Translations under genes and position numbers: made by a program
The notes under the pieces: model-generated
Told to the model about the DNA's origin: nothing
Databases searched by the model: none
What the model saw: the letters and a program-made list of their open reading frames with translations, nothing else
Source of the DNA: Triplophysa rosa
Taxonomy: Eukaryota > Chordata > Actinopteri > Cypriniformes > Nemacheilidae
Direction: 5' to 3'
Assembly: GCF_024868665.1 (NCBI RefSeq)
Contig: NC_079906.1
Coordinates: forward strand, 11,294,833-11,358,832
Length of the DNA: 64,000 nucleotides
Shown: positions 37,545 through 49,527 of the stretch, one piece after another
Numbering within the stretch: position 1 is the first letter of the stretch
Layout: every line of letters starts with the position of its first letter

Positions 37545-38780
37545 TTATAATAAAACTGTTATAGAGATTGTACGCTAGTCACTTAAATAACTCTGAGAGA
37601 AAAGAAATACCAATCAGAATAATCAATTCTCGCCCTCTACATGATTTAGCATCTTTTTTCCAAATGGATTTCTCTTTCAGCCTCATTAGGTTTAATCAAA
37701 CACAGAAAGCGTCTCGACATCAACCTCACGGTCCATCATTTCAGCGTACCTGAGGACTCAAAGGCTCTTAGCATGGTGGCTTAAACAAGCTTTCTCTGCT
37801 GCCAATGGTCCCGTCTCTCCATTACTGTTAAGCGAAGCCCCCTACATTGGCCCGATAAACCTTCCCCTTCCCTTAATGACTCTACCCCTTACAAAAGCCG
37901 GCGATAATGGACGCCAACCGGGCCAAAAGTTGAGCGGAAAGAGAAATGATTAAGGAACCTTATTAAAAGCATCCTCGTGGAGTGGCGGGGCCACGTGACG
38001 GAGAATACATTAAGGGACCTGATCCTTTTCAAAGCGACACCGCGCTTTCCCAGAGCGTCGAGGAAGACGAAGAGGAAGAAAAAACCTGATTAGGCTGACA
38101 AGCCCTGAGTGATACTGCAAACCTGTTAATAACATGAAAATTAGAAGGGGCTCATGCAAAGAAAAGAGATTAATTTAGCTGGAGTCCATCTTCGCGGCAA
38201 ATTGCGAAGTTGTGAATATGTTCGCAGATAATGAGCCTTCCTACTTGTCAGCTCACTTGTCATTTTCTGTAATTAATGTTAAGGAAGACTCCTTCCTGAT
38301 GGTTGGTATTACTCATGTACCGGGGAAAATTTCTTCGGAGAAATAATTTACATTTATTATCATCAGTCTGTTTGTGTGGTTTATTTCACGGCGGAGTAAT
38401 TTATTGCAGCACCGTTTCGAGCTTCTTGATTAGTCACTCGTCAGACTGAGATGTAATTTTTTCCCCTTCTGATGTCTGGGCTGGGGGAAATGAAAGTGTT
38501 GTGCCATCACATGGATGTCTGGGCGGCGATGGCTCCTCACACCTATTGCCATGTCTATCGTTTTTTAAAACGCGTATGTCTCAGCACCAGGGCTTTTTGG
38601 GGGGCTATTGACGATTACAAAATGGGCAGAACATCTGCTTTCAGTTAAACATTCTCATTATTCTCATTGACTGGCATCTTTGTACAATATTTTACTGTTC
38701 TTTTGTATATTAGTAACATCTTGCACAGAGATGCACAGACTGACGGTTAGATAAATGGATGGACAGATAGAAAACATTCA
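37545..38780. promoter_or_regulatory. Candidate conserved non-coding block
   Basis: 37790-38540 is repeat-free and mixed in composition, rich in ATTAAT, TAATTTA and GATTAG-type homeodomain-like cores, with GC-rich patches such as GGGGCCACGTGACGG, which contains an E-box CACGTG. No coding frame of note crosses it. This pattern is typical of long-range developmental enhancers, but conservation was not tested. Confidence 0.35.
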
Positions 38781-40145
38781 TTTATTACTATTTTAACTTT
38801 CAGGTAAAAAAAAATGTACATTATTGACATAGTATGACATAGTATTTCTGTGCATGCTATACTACGCCAGGATTCGTATAGGTTTTTTTCAAACATTAAT
38901 TTCCGTTACGTAATATCTTAGTCCCTTATTGGACAATTCTCCTGGAAAAGCATGGCCACACGTCAACCAGCGAGAGAAAGAGCACGGGTTACAGAAGTTC
39001 AGCTGTGTTTGTTTTGTTCATGGCATTTCGGTGATGAATGTTATAGAAACGGTGGATATAACGCTGGATTTGCAGATCGTTTGAAACTGCTAGATGTAAC
39101 GGCCCCAGCGCTAAAAGATGCCGGTCATGAACCGCGTGCGGTAAGTAAAACTGAGTCAAATGTCTGTGTTTTGTTGGCAATCGGCGTGTACGTGCATAAG
39201 GTAAACAACACGAACTTATAGTGAATCGACAGTTATGCAGGGATAATGTGATGATGTACTGTGTGCTCGTGCCTTGATTCCGCCCCCTGCACACCTCCAG
39301 GACCTCGACTGTTTTTGGAAATAATCGTACAGCTGTATCCGTCTTTTATAAATCAAACTAAATACTCTTCGAAGATATGAAGTAGGCAATACTACTCTAT
39401 AGGTACTCAAGATTAATATGAGATTGGCAGAAACTGCGTGTGTTTAAGTTTCTATTTTACCGTTGAATGTAGACCTGTGCACATGTAACTTATCCCCCTA
39501 GTTTATGTTAATTCAGCCATCATCCGAAACCACATTCTGTAAGACAGTCAGCTCTGTTTGATGTACAGAAGTAATACCGTTCACTATTAATGAAACAAAG
39601 CTTTGAAGAGCTACAGCTCCCCAACTGATCATCAATACGCTGCTTAATATTTTTCTTCGCGCTGCCAGATAAGATTGACTGCTTTGTGCGGAAATATGCA
39701 TAACAAATAAAAAATGCCCCCCATGTATAAACAAGCTATTATTTCTCAGAAGAGTAAATGCGACCTTGACCGGCTTTCATTTGTAGGTTTTTGTTTCCAG
39801 ACAAGCCAGACTATGTCATCATTTCAAGCCAGTTTCTATTATTACTTCATTCCATAGGGAAAGACAGAAGTGACTGCTTGGAACTGTCTGTTGCCATACG
39901 TTGTATAGTTTAGCTATGTACTATATATAACTGCAATTATCTAATGACAGACAACTTTTTAATTAAAATGCAAGCCGTGTGCACCAATTTAAACCATTCT
40001 CCTTTTAAAACACCCCCTCCTGGCTGATATTAAGAGGTCATTTGTACAGGGAGAAATGTTTCAATTCTCCTGTGTTTTTTACACAGCTACAGAAATGAAA
40101 TGAGGGTTTCCACTCCGCCACAACCATAACTCAAGCAATATTCAT
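38781..40145. other. Low-repeat region with a candidate exon-like frame
   Basis: Apart from the open frame described separately, no transposon ends could be paired here. 39420-39960 is AT-rich and unrecognised. The region may be one unrecognised element: CTATACTACGCCAGGATTCG near its left side and TTGTATAGTTTAGC near its right do not pair. Confidence 0.3.
38952..39140 (+). other. 63-codon open frame ending at a strong splice donor
   Basis: From the ATG at 38952 the frame runs 63 codons to 39140, ending exactly (phase 0) before GTAAGT, a near-ideal donor. The predicted peptide has a Cys/His-bearing segment (CLFCSWHFGDEC, residues 19-30) and an Arg-rich start (ATRQPARERAR). If unspliced the frame reads on to a stop at 39219-39221. 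I do not recognise the protein. It could be a first exon of a transposon or an unknown gene, or chance. Confidence 0.25.
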
Positions 40146-41191
40146 CTGAGACATATATTCAAATCAGCCACGGCTTGGGCTCTCTGCTTTGCTTTGCTTT
40201 GCTTTAGCTTTGTGTTGGGAAATTTATAAGCCTACTTCTTAAATGTATTATTCATCAGGGTGCGTAAATAATGCATGCTTGGTTCCATAGTAAATTAACC
40301 CTTTACCTTGCCCCAGCTATCAGAGTCATTGTTTTGAAAGGCAATTATGTCATTTAATTCATGCTGTAATTAATACCGTAATTAGCTTAAATACTCGGCA
40401 ACCCAGTGCCACTGCTAAGCTGTCTTAATTAAACAGATTTGAAAGGTTTATACGTCTGTTTTTCCGCACTCGCCGACACGATCCGAAATCCAGAAACTGA
40501 TGTGGGGAAGGATTCGAGAACAACAAAAGACTTTTGTGTCTTTGAAGATTTCTCTGAAGTATTTTTGTGTCTCGTGTCACATTTCTAAATAAGCAACGGC
40601 ATCACTGCAGCCACAAATAAAATCCTCAATTAGCCGATTCATCAAAACCGCCGCGCATTCAAATGAGCCCGAGAATTTTAACAGAGCTCTGAAATGCCTT
40701 TCACGATTACGCATCTAAAACACAACGGCCTGAAGCGGCCGTATCTCAGTGGCTCTAAGTAAATGTGTAAGAGCCGTGTACAGAGAAGTGCACTCTTGTG
40801 TTTTATTGTTCTGAGACTGCAGGGGAGCGAGCGGACAGCTAATCCAGGGCTGGAGAGTTTTTATCCTCGCTCTATCTGACAGTGATAGAAAGTGTTTTCC
40901 CCAAAGTAGAAAAATAGTCAGAGGTAGATGAAATAGTGGAGTGGTCAGTGAATACTGAGGAAAAAATTCAGGCCCACCAGCACATTACACTGCTTCTGCT
41001 AAGAGGTACATCCACGGCTGAGCGGTGAGCCTCGCTTTACTGAAGTATGCGCGCTAAACGGTAGTTCGCAAACAGACAACTGTGAATAATTACAGTCTCA
41101 TTAGCATTTTTCTTAACGCTCGAAATAGAAAAAAAAAAACAGGAGTAACACTTTACGATAAGATTTTACATGTTAATATAAAACCTTATGA
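40146..41191. other. Non-coding DNA, candidate conserved block 40250-40700
   Basis: A short CTTTG pentamer run lies at 40183-40205. 40250-40700 is repeat-poor with TTAATTCATG, TTAATTAAAC and TAATTAGC-type cores. No gene is recognised. Confidence 0.4.
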
Positions 41192-41390
41192 AACTCACCC
41201 TCAGATTGTTCCAAATCTGTATACATTTCTTTGTTCTGATTATGATCCACTGACTTTGGAAGAATGTCAGTAACCAAACAGATCTCATCCCCCATGTACT
41301 GCCATAGTGGGGAAAATAAATACTATGGGAGTCAATGGGGAATAAAAACTGTTTGGTTACTGACATTCTGGTTACTGAACTATCCCTTTC
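41192..41390. mobile_element. TTAA hairpin MITE, copy 9
   Basis: AAACTCACCCTCAGATTGTTCC at the left, paired CAGTAACCAAACAGATCTCAT and CTGTTTGGTTACTGACATTC arms, and TGAACTATCCCTTTC at the right. The outer left end is lost. Confidence 0.85.
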
Positions 41391-42267
41391 AGTTTGAAGA
41401 AACACTGATCGAAGACAAAGTTGATGTTCATTCAACTTAAGTCTAAGTCTACTGAGCTGTGAAAGAGCAACCTCTAAACAATATGTGAGAGAACAAAACT
41501 ATGGACATCTAAATAGAGGTTTTTTTCCCAAATGCAAATCTGTCAAAAGACAAAAACAGATCTGTTTTTCTACATTGCTTTCAGAAGTGCTTGGAATGTC
41601 TCTATGGTGTTGACACAATGTGTGGCCCTCCATGAGTGGGTTAACTGTATTTGGTTTGCAATGATTTTATCAATGTCGTTAGAACATTCGTTGAACTAAG
41701 TGAGAAATCCATCAACTGGTGACAGCACACTTTAGACTAATGACTGTTAGGCGATAATAATTTTTAATACGATTTTTATTTCACCTAATTTCATCTGCTC
41801 TAAGCTGAGGTCCCATGTCAGAAACGAAGGTTTGCGTATGGGGGATATATGTTGATGTGTTACAGATGAGCTCACCTGCTGTTGAAGAGCAGAACGTGAG
41901 ATACACTGATGTTGATATTCCGATTACCTCGCCACCCCCTTCACAATACATCATATGCAGGTTCCCTTGAATCTCATTTAGCTTTCATATCATGGAATAT
42001 ATCCTCTCAGCTTCAGTGTGTTCGTAATTTTCTTCAGGTATCGCTCCCAGTTAACGTCAGTCTTGTTCTTGACTGAAGGGTCAAGTTAAAGCGTAAAGAG
42101 ACACTTCACCTAAAAATGAACACACAAACGTTAACAGACCAACGTTTTAGGAACGTTAACAGATTAATGATGAAAAGGCATCAACAACAAAAACATTTAT
42201 CAACTGCTGTACAAGCGTTCTTTATGATATGTTTTGAAATATAACCGTAAAGCCTAACCTCTGACCA
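41391..42267. other. Non-coding DNA with a MITE end fragment
   Basis: 42096-42121 (AGAGACACTTCACCTAAAAATG) is probably an isolated left end of the TTAA family. The rest is AT-rich and unrecognised. Confidence 0.4.
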
Positions 42268-42482
42268 TTAAAGGTATAGCTCACCAAAAAAATAAACATT
42301 TCTATCATTATTTATTGAAATGTCTCATTGGTTTTGTGTCCACACAATGGAAATCAATGGGGCTGATGTTGTTTGGTTACCAACATTCTTCAAAATATCT
42401 TCTTTTGTGTTCTGCAGAAGAAACTAAGTCCTGGATGTTTGGAATGATATGGGAGTAAATGATGAAAGCAGCGATCCCTTTA
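42268..42482. mobile_element. TTAA hairpin MITE, copy 10
   Basis: TTAA at 42268-42271 and 42479-42482. GGTATAGCTCACCAAAAAAA at the left; GTTTGGTTACCAACATTC, TTTGTGTTCTGCAGAAGAAA and GATCCCTTTAA at the right. The left inner half is deleted. Confidence 0.88.
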
Positions 42483-44119
42483 ATGCTCCAGCAGATTATC
42501 ATTGTCTGATGTGTAGGACACCTGAAGAGTTCTCATCCTTAAAAATCTCACAGCAACAAGCTATCTTTTAGTAATGCTCCATGATAATTCCTTTAGTGCC
42601 CTGATGATCATTCGACATTAAATATATTTTGTGTTACAAAAATGAGAATTATCATTAAAATGTAATGTAGCTGCTTGTTAATGCAGATTTCTGGTTTTCC
42701 CCACGCTTCAGTAAATATATGATTGATCTGATTAATCATTTTTCTCCCACTGCCAGAAATGTATTGAAAGCTGTTTTCTGTTCACAAGGGATTCATTTTT
42801 ATTACAGTAAAATGCGATTTCGTAACAGTTTACATTTAACCGTGGCCCCAATACTCTGTAATTATTTGGAGTTTGATGCAGTTCTGGTAGGAAACTAATT
42901 TTACACTTGCCTTCAGAAATTTATCCTCTCCTCTCCTACACTCCATATCTCCAGAAACAATCTATCGCCCAGCAGAAATTGCCCGAAACATAAAGAAACA
43001 AGTGGAACGGAAATTCATTTCGCGCAACAGGATTACCGGCCCCTGCGTCTCTTATCTTCTCCTGCCTGTTTATAGAATGAAAAAAGGAACGAAAGATAAT
43101 TTCACAATAAATGGCAAAATATCCCGGACTCCCACTCTGTGACCATTAGATGGAACGTTTTGGAAAAATACTTCTCCGTATTTTTTGACTCCAGGATTCA
43201 ATTGTCTTGACCCTGGTTGTATTAATGGATAGGCTAATAGCCAGCAAGAATACTTTAATTTATGCTAGGATGAATTAAGAAGAGGTAATGGATTTAGCGC
43301 CTTAAAAAAGGCCAGATTGAGGCTTTTTCCATGGTGCTTATCAAGGAAATCAAATTATCATATTATCTCTCTGAGTGGCTCTTTTGAAGCCATTTTTCAC
43401 ATTATCTTTGAAGAATAGTTTTGACACTCCTAACATGAGGCTGGCTTTATTGTGGCTTGCTGGGGCATCCAGTAACAAAGGACTATAATAATTTTCTAAC
43501 TTTGAATGAGGAGATTTGCATTTACTATCACACTGGGGACTAAAAAGCCAAATAACCTGGATAACAAAGATCCCATTAAAAGTCGAGATGGAAATCGTGT
43601 AATTGTTACTCTAATGTTTTGTGTAGAAAATTAATAATTTTATTGAAAGGGTATTTTTTACGTATCATTCGACTTGAAGTCAAAGAAACTCCTCGTAGAC
43701 ACACATACACACATACAACTTTTCAATGGCACTAGCAACTTGTTTTGTTTCGAAGTTTGTTACAACCCACGTCCTCAGATGAGTAGATGATTATGACAAA
43801 AGGCAGCAGCTATTGCAGGGGATGTAGGGAGAAAAGATGACAATAATATACAATAATCCATTCCAATTTAACAGCTTCCTGTCTCATACTCCACTCTTTT
43901 TTTTCTGGACCAGGTAGCTGCACAAGCTTGGCGGGTGACAGTGTAATGAGAAATATGATAATTTCCAAGCGCATTAATTTCATGTCCTGTGGGTTTTGCA
44001 AAATCACTTGTTATTCTCAACAAATTAAATCACCATTTTTTCCTGGTATCACCCAGTGTATTCCTTTACATCCTGGCATCACATTAATTGTGTATATACA
44101 GTATACCCTGTAATACATG
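42483..44119. promoter_or_regulatory. Candidate conserved non-coding block
   Basis: 42940-43640 is repeat-free and compositionally mixed. It contains GATTAATCATT, ATTAATAATTTTATTG and CCATTAAAAGTCG-like motifs, and there is no useful open frame. It resembles a developmental enhancer cluster; this is inference. An ACACACATACACACATAC run lies at about 43699-43717. Confidence 0.35.
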
Positions 44120-44440
44120 TACACTGAACAAAATTATAAATGCAACACCTTTGTTTTTGCCCCCATTTTTCATGAGCTGAACTCAAAGATCTAAGACTTT
44201 TTCTATGAACACAAAAGGCCTATTTCTCTCAAATATTGTTCACAAATCTGTCTAAATCTGTGTTAGTGAGCACTTCTCCTTTGCCGAGATGATCCATCCA
44301 CCTCACGGGTGTGGCATTTCAAGATGCTGATTAGACAGCATGATTATTGCACTGATGTGCCTTAGGCTGGCCACAATAAAAGGCCACTCTAAAATGTGCA
44401 GTTTTACTGTATTTGGGGGATCCGGGGGTCCGAAAACCAG

Positions 44441-44617
44441 TCAGTACCTGGTGCGACCACCATTTGCCTCACGCAGTACAACACATCTCCTTCGCATAGA
44501 GTTGATCAGGTTGTTGATTGTGGCCTGTGGAATGTTGATCCACTCCTCTTCAATGGCTGTGCGAAGTTGCTGGATATTGGCAGGAACTGGAATACGCTGT
44601 CGTATACGCCGATCCAG
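44441..44617 (-). pseudogene. Tc1-like transposase C-terminal fragment, left arm
   Basis: The minus-strand frame reads DRRIRQRIPVPANIQQL, RTAIEEEW, INIPQATINNLINSMRRR and REANGGRTRY, the conserved C-terminus of fish Tc1 transposases (DDE_3 family). The catalytic motifs lie upstream of this segment and are missing; the frame instead continues antisense into the right-arm copy. A fragment about 60 codons long. Confidence 0.92.
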
Positions 44618-44620
44618 ATC

Positions 44621-44914
44621 CAGCATGATAATGCATGCCCCCATGTTGCAAGGATCTGTACACAATTCCTTGAAACTGAAAACATCTTCGTTCTTGCATG
44701 GCCAGCATACTCACCGTACATGTCACCCATTGAGCATGTTTGGGATGCTCTGTATCGGCGTATACGACAGCGTGTTCCAGTTCCTGCCAATATCAAGCAA
44801 CTTCGCACAGCCATTGAAGAGGAGTGGACCAACAACCTGATCAACTCTATGCGAAGAAGATATGTTGCACTGAGGCAAATGGTCGTCACACCAGATTCTG
44901 TCTTAGATCTTTGA
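44621..44914 (+). pseudogene. Tc1-like transposase C-terminal fragment, right arm
   Basis: The plus-strand frame has QHDNACPHVARICTQFLE, containing the second catalytic Asp, then AYSPYMSPIEHVWDAL with the final Glu of the DDE triad, and RIRQRVPVPANIKQLRTAI. Compared with the left arm, about eight codons are missing after EEEW (TNNLINSM follows directly) and the end differs (MVVTPDSVLDL) because of a further deletion. The first catalytic Asp is absent. Non-functional. Confidence 0.92.
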
Positions 44915-44977
44915 GTTCGGCTCATGAAAAATGGGGGCAAAAACAAAAGTGTTGCGTTTATAATTTTGTTCAGTGTA

Positions 44978-45305
44978 ATATACAGATTATTCTTGAAGTC
45001 TGAGACAATTGAACATGTGAGATTGTTTTAAATTTTTATAAGATTTTAAATATAGATTTTTATATATTTGCTCTCTTAAATCATGTTGGGAATGGGATCT
45101 ATCCTGAAATCATGTTGAATCTGGTTTTGAACAATACAACTCAAATTCATGGGAAATGTGGAACATTCCAAATACTATGAAACTTGACAATATACATTTT
45201 AAGCTAAAAAAAATTCTCAGACTTTTAAGTATATGCATGCATTATTTAAAACAAGTGCCGACCCACATGTCTACAGTATGTCTATTCATATCTTGCATGC
45301 ATACA
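44978..45305. other. AT-rich non-coding DNA
   Basis: No gene or repeat is recognised. Confidence 0.4.
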
Positions 45306-45566
45306 TTAAAGGGATAGTTCATCATTAATTCATCCTCATGTCATTCCAAACCTGTATGACTTTCTTTCTTTTGCAGAAAACAATATTTTGAAGATATTTT
45401 GACGTTTTAAACACTCACTGACCACCATTGACTTCCACTGTATGGACACAAAACCACTGAGACACTTCAGAAAATATCTTCTTATGTGTTCCACTGAACA
45501 CAAAATATATAGATTTTGAATGACATGGGGATGAATAAATAGTGACAAAATTTAAAAAATCTTTAA
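45306..45566. mobile_element. TTAA hairpin MITE, copy 11
   Basis: TTAAAGGGATAGTTCATC at the left. Inner arms GACTTTCTTTCTTTTGCAG and AAAATATCTTCTTATGTG. The right end is eroded but TTAA lies at 45563-45566. Confidence 0.87.
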
Positions 45567-46324
45567 TGCATACTTTAATCCATATTTGCAAACTTCTCTT
45601 TACATCATCTTTTGGCCTCTCCTCCTTGATGAATTCACATTTCTCCACTGACTTTATTATTATTCCTATAGTAGAGAAAACAGATTTGCCCGTCACCTGA
45701 TGTTGCAACACACCCGGGGGTTTGCCAATCGGTGTCAGGAGTGAACTTGAGGACCCCCTTCTGTCAAACTGTAGTGTAAGGTTGGCAGTTATTTGGGCTT
45801 TGTTTGTAATCTTTCCAGGCGCTTTGTCGGTGGGGTGCAAGCCAATATTAGAGCGAGTACACAAAAGCCCCTCGAGTGGTGTCACGCACAATTAATGTCC
45901 CCAGGTAGCGACTCCATTAGCTGTATGAACTCTGGCCGTGGCAGGGAATACTAATGGCTGATGTGCCGGGGGGCATTAGAGAAGAAAGTTTCCCCCCCCC
46001 ACTCACCCAACATGCCAGTCCCCCATCACCCACCCAATTCACTTCACCCTTCAGCCTGACTAGGACATGTTCCTGTATCACCCTTTAGAGGGTTTCAGAC
46101 ACCCCAAATACAATCAGCCACCCGGTGCCACACATTTACCTTCAGCACCCTAGTTCTGAACTTCAGGATATGACATCAGGAGAGGACTGCTATAAAATTG
46201 GTTATGCCTATATCATAGCAGAAATCTGATGTTGATTGTAGACGTTCTTATATGGATTTAAGGGTTTGAAGTATTTTGTCTTGATACTTTAAGTTAGGAG
46301 TTGTAAGTGTTGATCTTAATTGCA
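45567..46324. other. Non-coding DNA, C-rich in part
   Basis: 45990-46140 contains a C run and CACCCA-rich sequence. The 158-codon minus-strand frame at 45415-45891 starts inside a MITE and has no recognised domain. Confidence 0.4.
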
Positions 46325-46980
46325 TTAAAGGGATAGAACAACAGCAGTACTCATTAGGGCTGTCGCGATAAACCGACGATAAATATCACGTGATTTATGC
46401 ACAGCTTTTGAGTGAAGTATGGGAAAATGCTGCTGCATCCGAAAGCCAGAGGGCGCTCTCGTGCGGAAACTCCAAATACGCACTGCAGAAGAAGATCATA
46501 ACACGTTCTAGAATCTAGGAAATACCTATGGACATCTTTTTATCACTGTTACTCAAGCCTCATCAGGTATTTTTATGATAATAAAGTATATTTACAATGA
46601 TCATGTTTGACGGGTGTTGCTTTTTCAAATGCACATTATAAGCGACTCAAACTCGCACTGCTTTTAGATCGAGCAGCATTTCCTACTGATCCCAGAGCCG
46701 TGCTTCACGGACAAACTACGCATTGAAAAAAATATTGACACATTGCATATTGCAGCCAGCTTGATTTCAATAGGACTTAGTGGTATCGCGATAAATTATC
46801 GTGCAGCCCTAGGACCCATTCACTTCTGTTGTAAAGACACAAAACCAATGCAAGTCAATGGGTACTGCAGTTGTTTGGTTACCAACATTTTTCAAAATAC
46901 CTTCTTTTGTGTTCTGCAGAAGTCAGTCAGTCATACAGGTTTGAAATGACTTGAGGGTGAGTAAATGTTGAAAGAATTAA
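46325..46980. mobile_element. TTAA hairpin MITE, copy 12, split by an insertion
   Basis: TTAAAGGGATAGAACA at the left and GAGGGTGAGTAAATGTTGAA with TTAA (46977-46980) at the right. The body resumes after the insert at 46812 (CATTCACTTCTGTTGTAAAG, GGTTACCAACATTTTTC). Confidence 0.87.
46355..46811. mobile_element. hAT-like element nested in a TTAA MITE
   Basis: Ends TAGGGCTGTCGCGATAAACC and, inverted, TATCGTGCAGCCCTA. The flanking octamers GTACTCAT (46347-46354) and GGACCCAT (46812-46819) match at 6 of 8 positions, consistent with an aged 8-bp duplication. TAGGGCTG ends are typical of a hAT group in fish. The interior has no transposase frame. Confidence 0.85.
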
Positions 46981-49524
46981 AAAATATATATATTTTATTT
47001 TTATATGAATTATTATGAATTATTACCATAAAAAAATCAAGCAATTTCAGAAACAATAGATAATATAGTCTACATTTAAAACGCCACCTAGTGGCACCTA
47101 CTACAAATGTGCATTTCAAAATATACAGTGTAAATATTTAATTTATACTTTGACATTTCTATTTAATATATATAACAATTTTAATATACTGTATCATATT
47201 TAATATATATATTTTGTTTTATACACTTTTAGAAAAGATCAAATTTTTAAAGAATAAATTGACTCAATGTTTATTTCGTTTCGTTTCGTTTTGTTTCGCT
47301 TTACTTTATTTTACATTATTTTATTTTTCCAGGAAGGTCCCATGAGATAAAAAGAAATCTCTTCTTCCAGGGAGTTCTGGCCAAGATGACCGTACACAAG
47401 TCTCACATTAATGTGAAACATAACACACAAGCAAAATGATATACAACCAAATAAATTAATTAAAACTCAATAATATATAATCAATAGATTCAAACTTGTT
47501 ATGTTGATGTCAATATTTATTTGTATGGAGAAAACAACATGGATTGAGAGTATTGTAGTTTAGAGGAATATATCTATCGTGCTTTGCATATCAGGGAATA
47601 ATTAGACATAATTACTCCAAATTAATGATGTAATTAGTCTAACACAAGTTATGTGACAAAACATAACCAATTACATTTCTCTGTTGTGTGACTATCTTAC
47701 ATTTCCTGGAATTGCATTTAAGTAAATTCGTCTACCTCTTATTCCAATTCAAATTCTATTAAAAATCCTGACCAATTCAATTGAATTTTTATGGCAAAGG
47801 TGGACTAGCGCTATAAACTGTCAGCACATGTATGGTTATACTGTCAAAAATAAGACATCATTATGGCACTGTAGCCTGATCTAATGCTGCCTTCATGTGC
47901 TCGCGGAAATTCAATAATTCTCACTTGGACCCAGAAATAAGTTATGGAACAGTGCTCTTTTAATGTTAGCAGATACTTGTAATGTTTTAATGCTACTGTA
48001 TCATTAGTAACATTAAAGTTTTAATGTTACTAAATGCTTTTAATGTTACTAAATCCAGAAGTTACTTCCGGGTTAAAGTGGGAAAGATCATATGTCCAAG
48101 AGCACGTGGAGGCAGCATTAATGGCACTGCAGTCTGAAAAAAAATCAAACAATTTCTCCCAGTGTGAACAGAGGGCCACCTTCAGAGTGATCAATGCCGG
48201 TTTTCTTTCCACAACCTCTCTTCAAATCCCAAATGGTCACATGACCTTGGACACTGATAATCGCCATGCCGACCTTGCCTATGTTGCCATGTCCACCGGT
48301 TGAGTTGAACTAACAGGCTGACTGCTGAACTTACCCCCGGGGCTAACACACACAGCACCCCCCAACACACACACTTACCCCACATTCCTACACAACCCCC
48401 TCCCGCCACATTGACTTCCACCTGCTCCTGCAGCATGGCTGAATTGTGGGAGTCTGTTAGCCTGGAAGCTACCCTACCTCACACACAATAAAACATGGCT
48501 GGCTGTGTCGATTTTCAGTCCCATTGTCCATTAAGCAAGGAAAACATGAAAGGGGATACAAGATGAAGGAAGATAATATATAACAAACGGATACGGAGAA
48601 ATCAGCCTGTCATGAAAACGAGGAACACAGAAAGAGCCAGAACCCGCTGTTGGCGAGTGAAAAATGCTCTCCTGTGCCAGAATACACGAATACAGACCTG
48701 AGCTAGCCCAGCGCCTGCACTCGAACCCTGCCTTTATCACATTACCAATTACGCATTATAAATAGAGCGCGACTCGCTTTGTTTCCGAGCCTTACTTCAT
48801 CACACCGTGCAGTCATCACTCAATGTGAAGCCCACACGGCGTCAACCTGCCCCGCTCGCATGCAGTCGTTCGGCATTCACTCCCCTTCTCTAAAGACATA
48901 TGCTTCATTATGCTTGGCAGTAATGGCACAAACATTTGACACTCTTTGTTTGGGTTTAAAAAAAATATCCCGGCTGGCCAGAGAGAAAGCTGTTCAGGAA
49001 AGCGATCAGACCTGATTTCTGCCAAGTCATGCTGTAAATACCTGCTGTTTAGCTGCGAAGAGAAGAGACCTCGGTTTGGCAAGACAACAAGGTCTGTTTT
49101 TAGTAAATTGACAAAGACATCATAATTTTGGCATTAGGGTGTTAGAGAGTTTGCAAATCACTGTTTCTGAAGACCAACTGGTCAAGAATGCCGCTTACAA
49201 TGACAGAAGTCATGGGTTAAATTTCCATTAAATAAAGTCTGGTAAAAAAAAACAGAACAAAAACTACTTGAACGCATAAATGTATAAAAGAAACCTTTAA
49301 TGGAACCACTTCATCACCAAAGATAATTGAAAGTAGTAGTTACAAATATCAAAATTCTCATTATTTTCTCGCCCTCATGCAGTCCCAGATGTACAGTATA
49401 TGACTTTTGTATTAAAATTATGTGATTTTAACATTTTATACTGCACTAAAAATGGTGATAAATAAATGTTCTCTCTTTCACAAACATATATCATTTCAAC
49501 CTTTTTTTAGCTTATTTAGCAAAA
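46981..49524. other. Non-coding DNA with minor repeats
   Basis: 47274-47330 is a TTTCG/TTTTA low-complexity run followed by CCAGGAAGGTCCCATGAGAT and GTTCTGGCCAAGATGACC (47330-47400), a motif I recall as frequent in fish repeats. 48017-48055 holds a short tandem TTTTAATGTTACTAAATGC. 48580-49080 is low-repeat and may be regulatory. A MITE fragment of the TTAA type may lie at 49351-49410. No gene is recognised. Confidence 0.4.
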
Positions 49525-49527
49525 TTA

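Larger units (their letters stand above)
44122..44975. mobile_element. Tc1-like transposon relic with fold-back structure
   Basis: Ends CACTGAACAAAATTATAAAT and its inverse, with TA at each side (44120-44121 and 44976-44977), the Tc1/mariner hallmark. The two halves carry inverse copies of the same transposase C-terminal region (minus strand 44441-44617, plus strand 44621-44914). The N-terminal DNA-binding part and the first catalytic Asp are absent, so it cannot make a full transposase. It looks like an inverted duplication of the 3' end of a full-length element. Confidence 0.95.

Noticed and set aside
44340..44946. Functional Tc1 transposase genes in the overlapping frames of 146-172 codons
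   Set aside because: Only C-terminal fragments in inverse orientation are present, antisense parts are fused to sense parts, and the N-terminal DNA-binding domain and first catalytic Asp are absent.
44122..44975. Autonomous element able to move itself
   Set aside because: No complete transposase; mobility would need a transposase supplied by another element.
45415..45891. 158-codon minus-strand frame
   Set aside because: Its downstream part lies in a TTAA MITE (45306-45566) and the rest has no domain.
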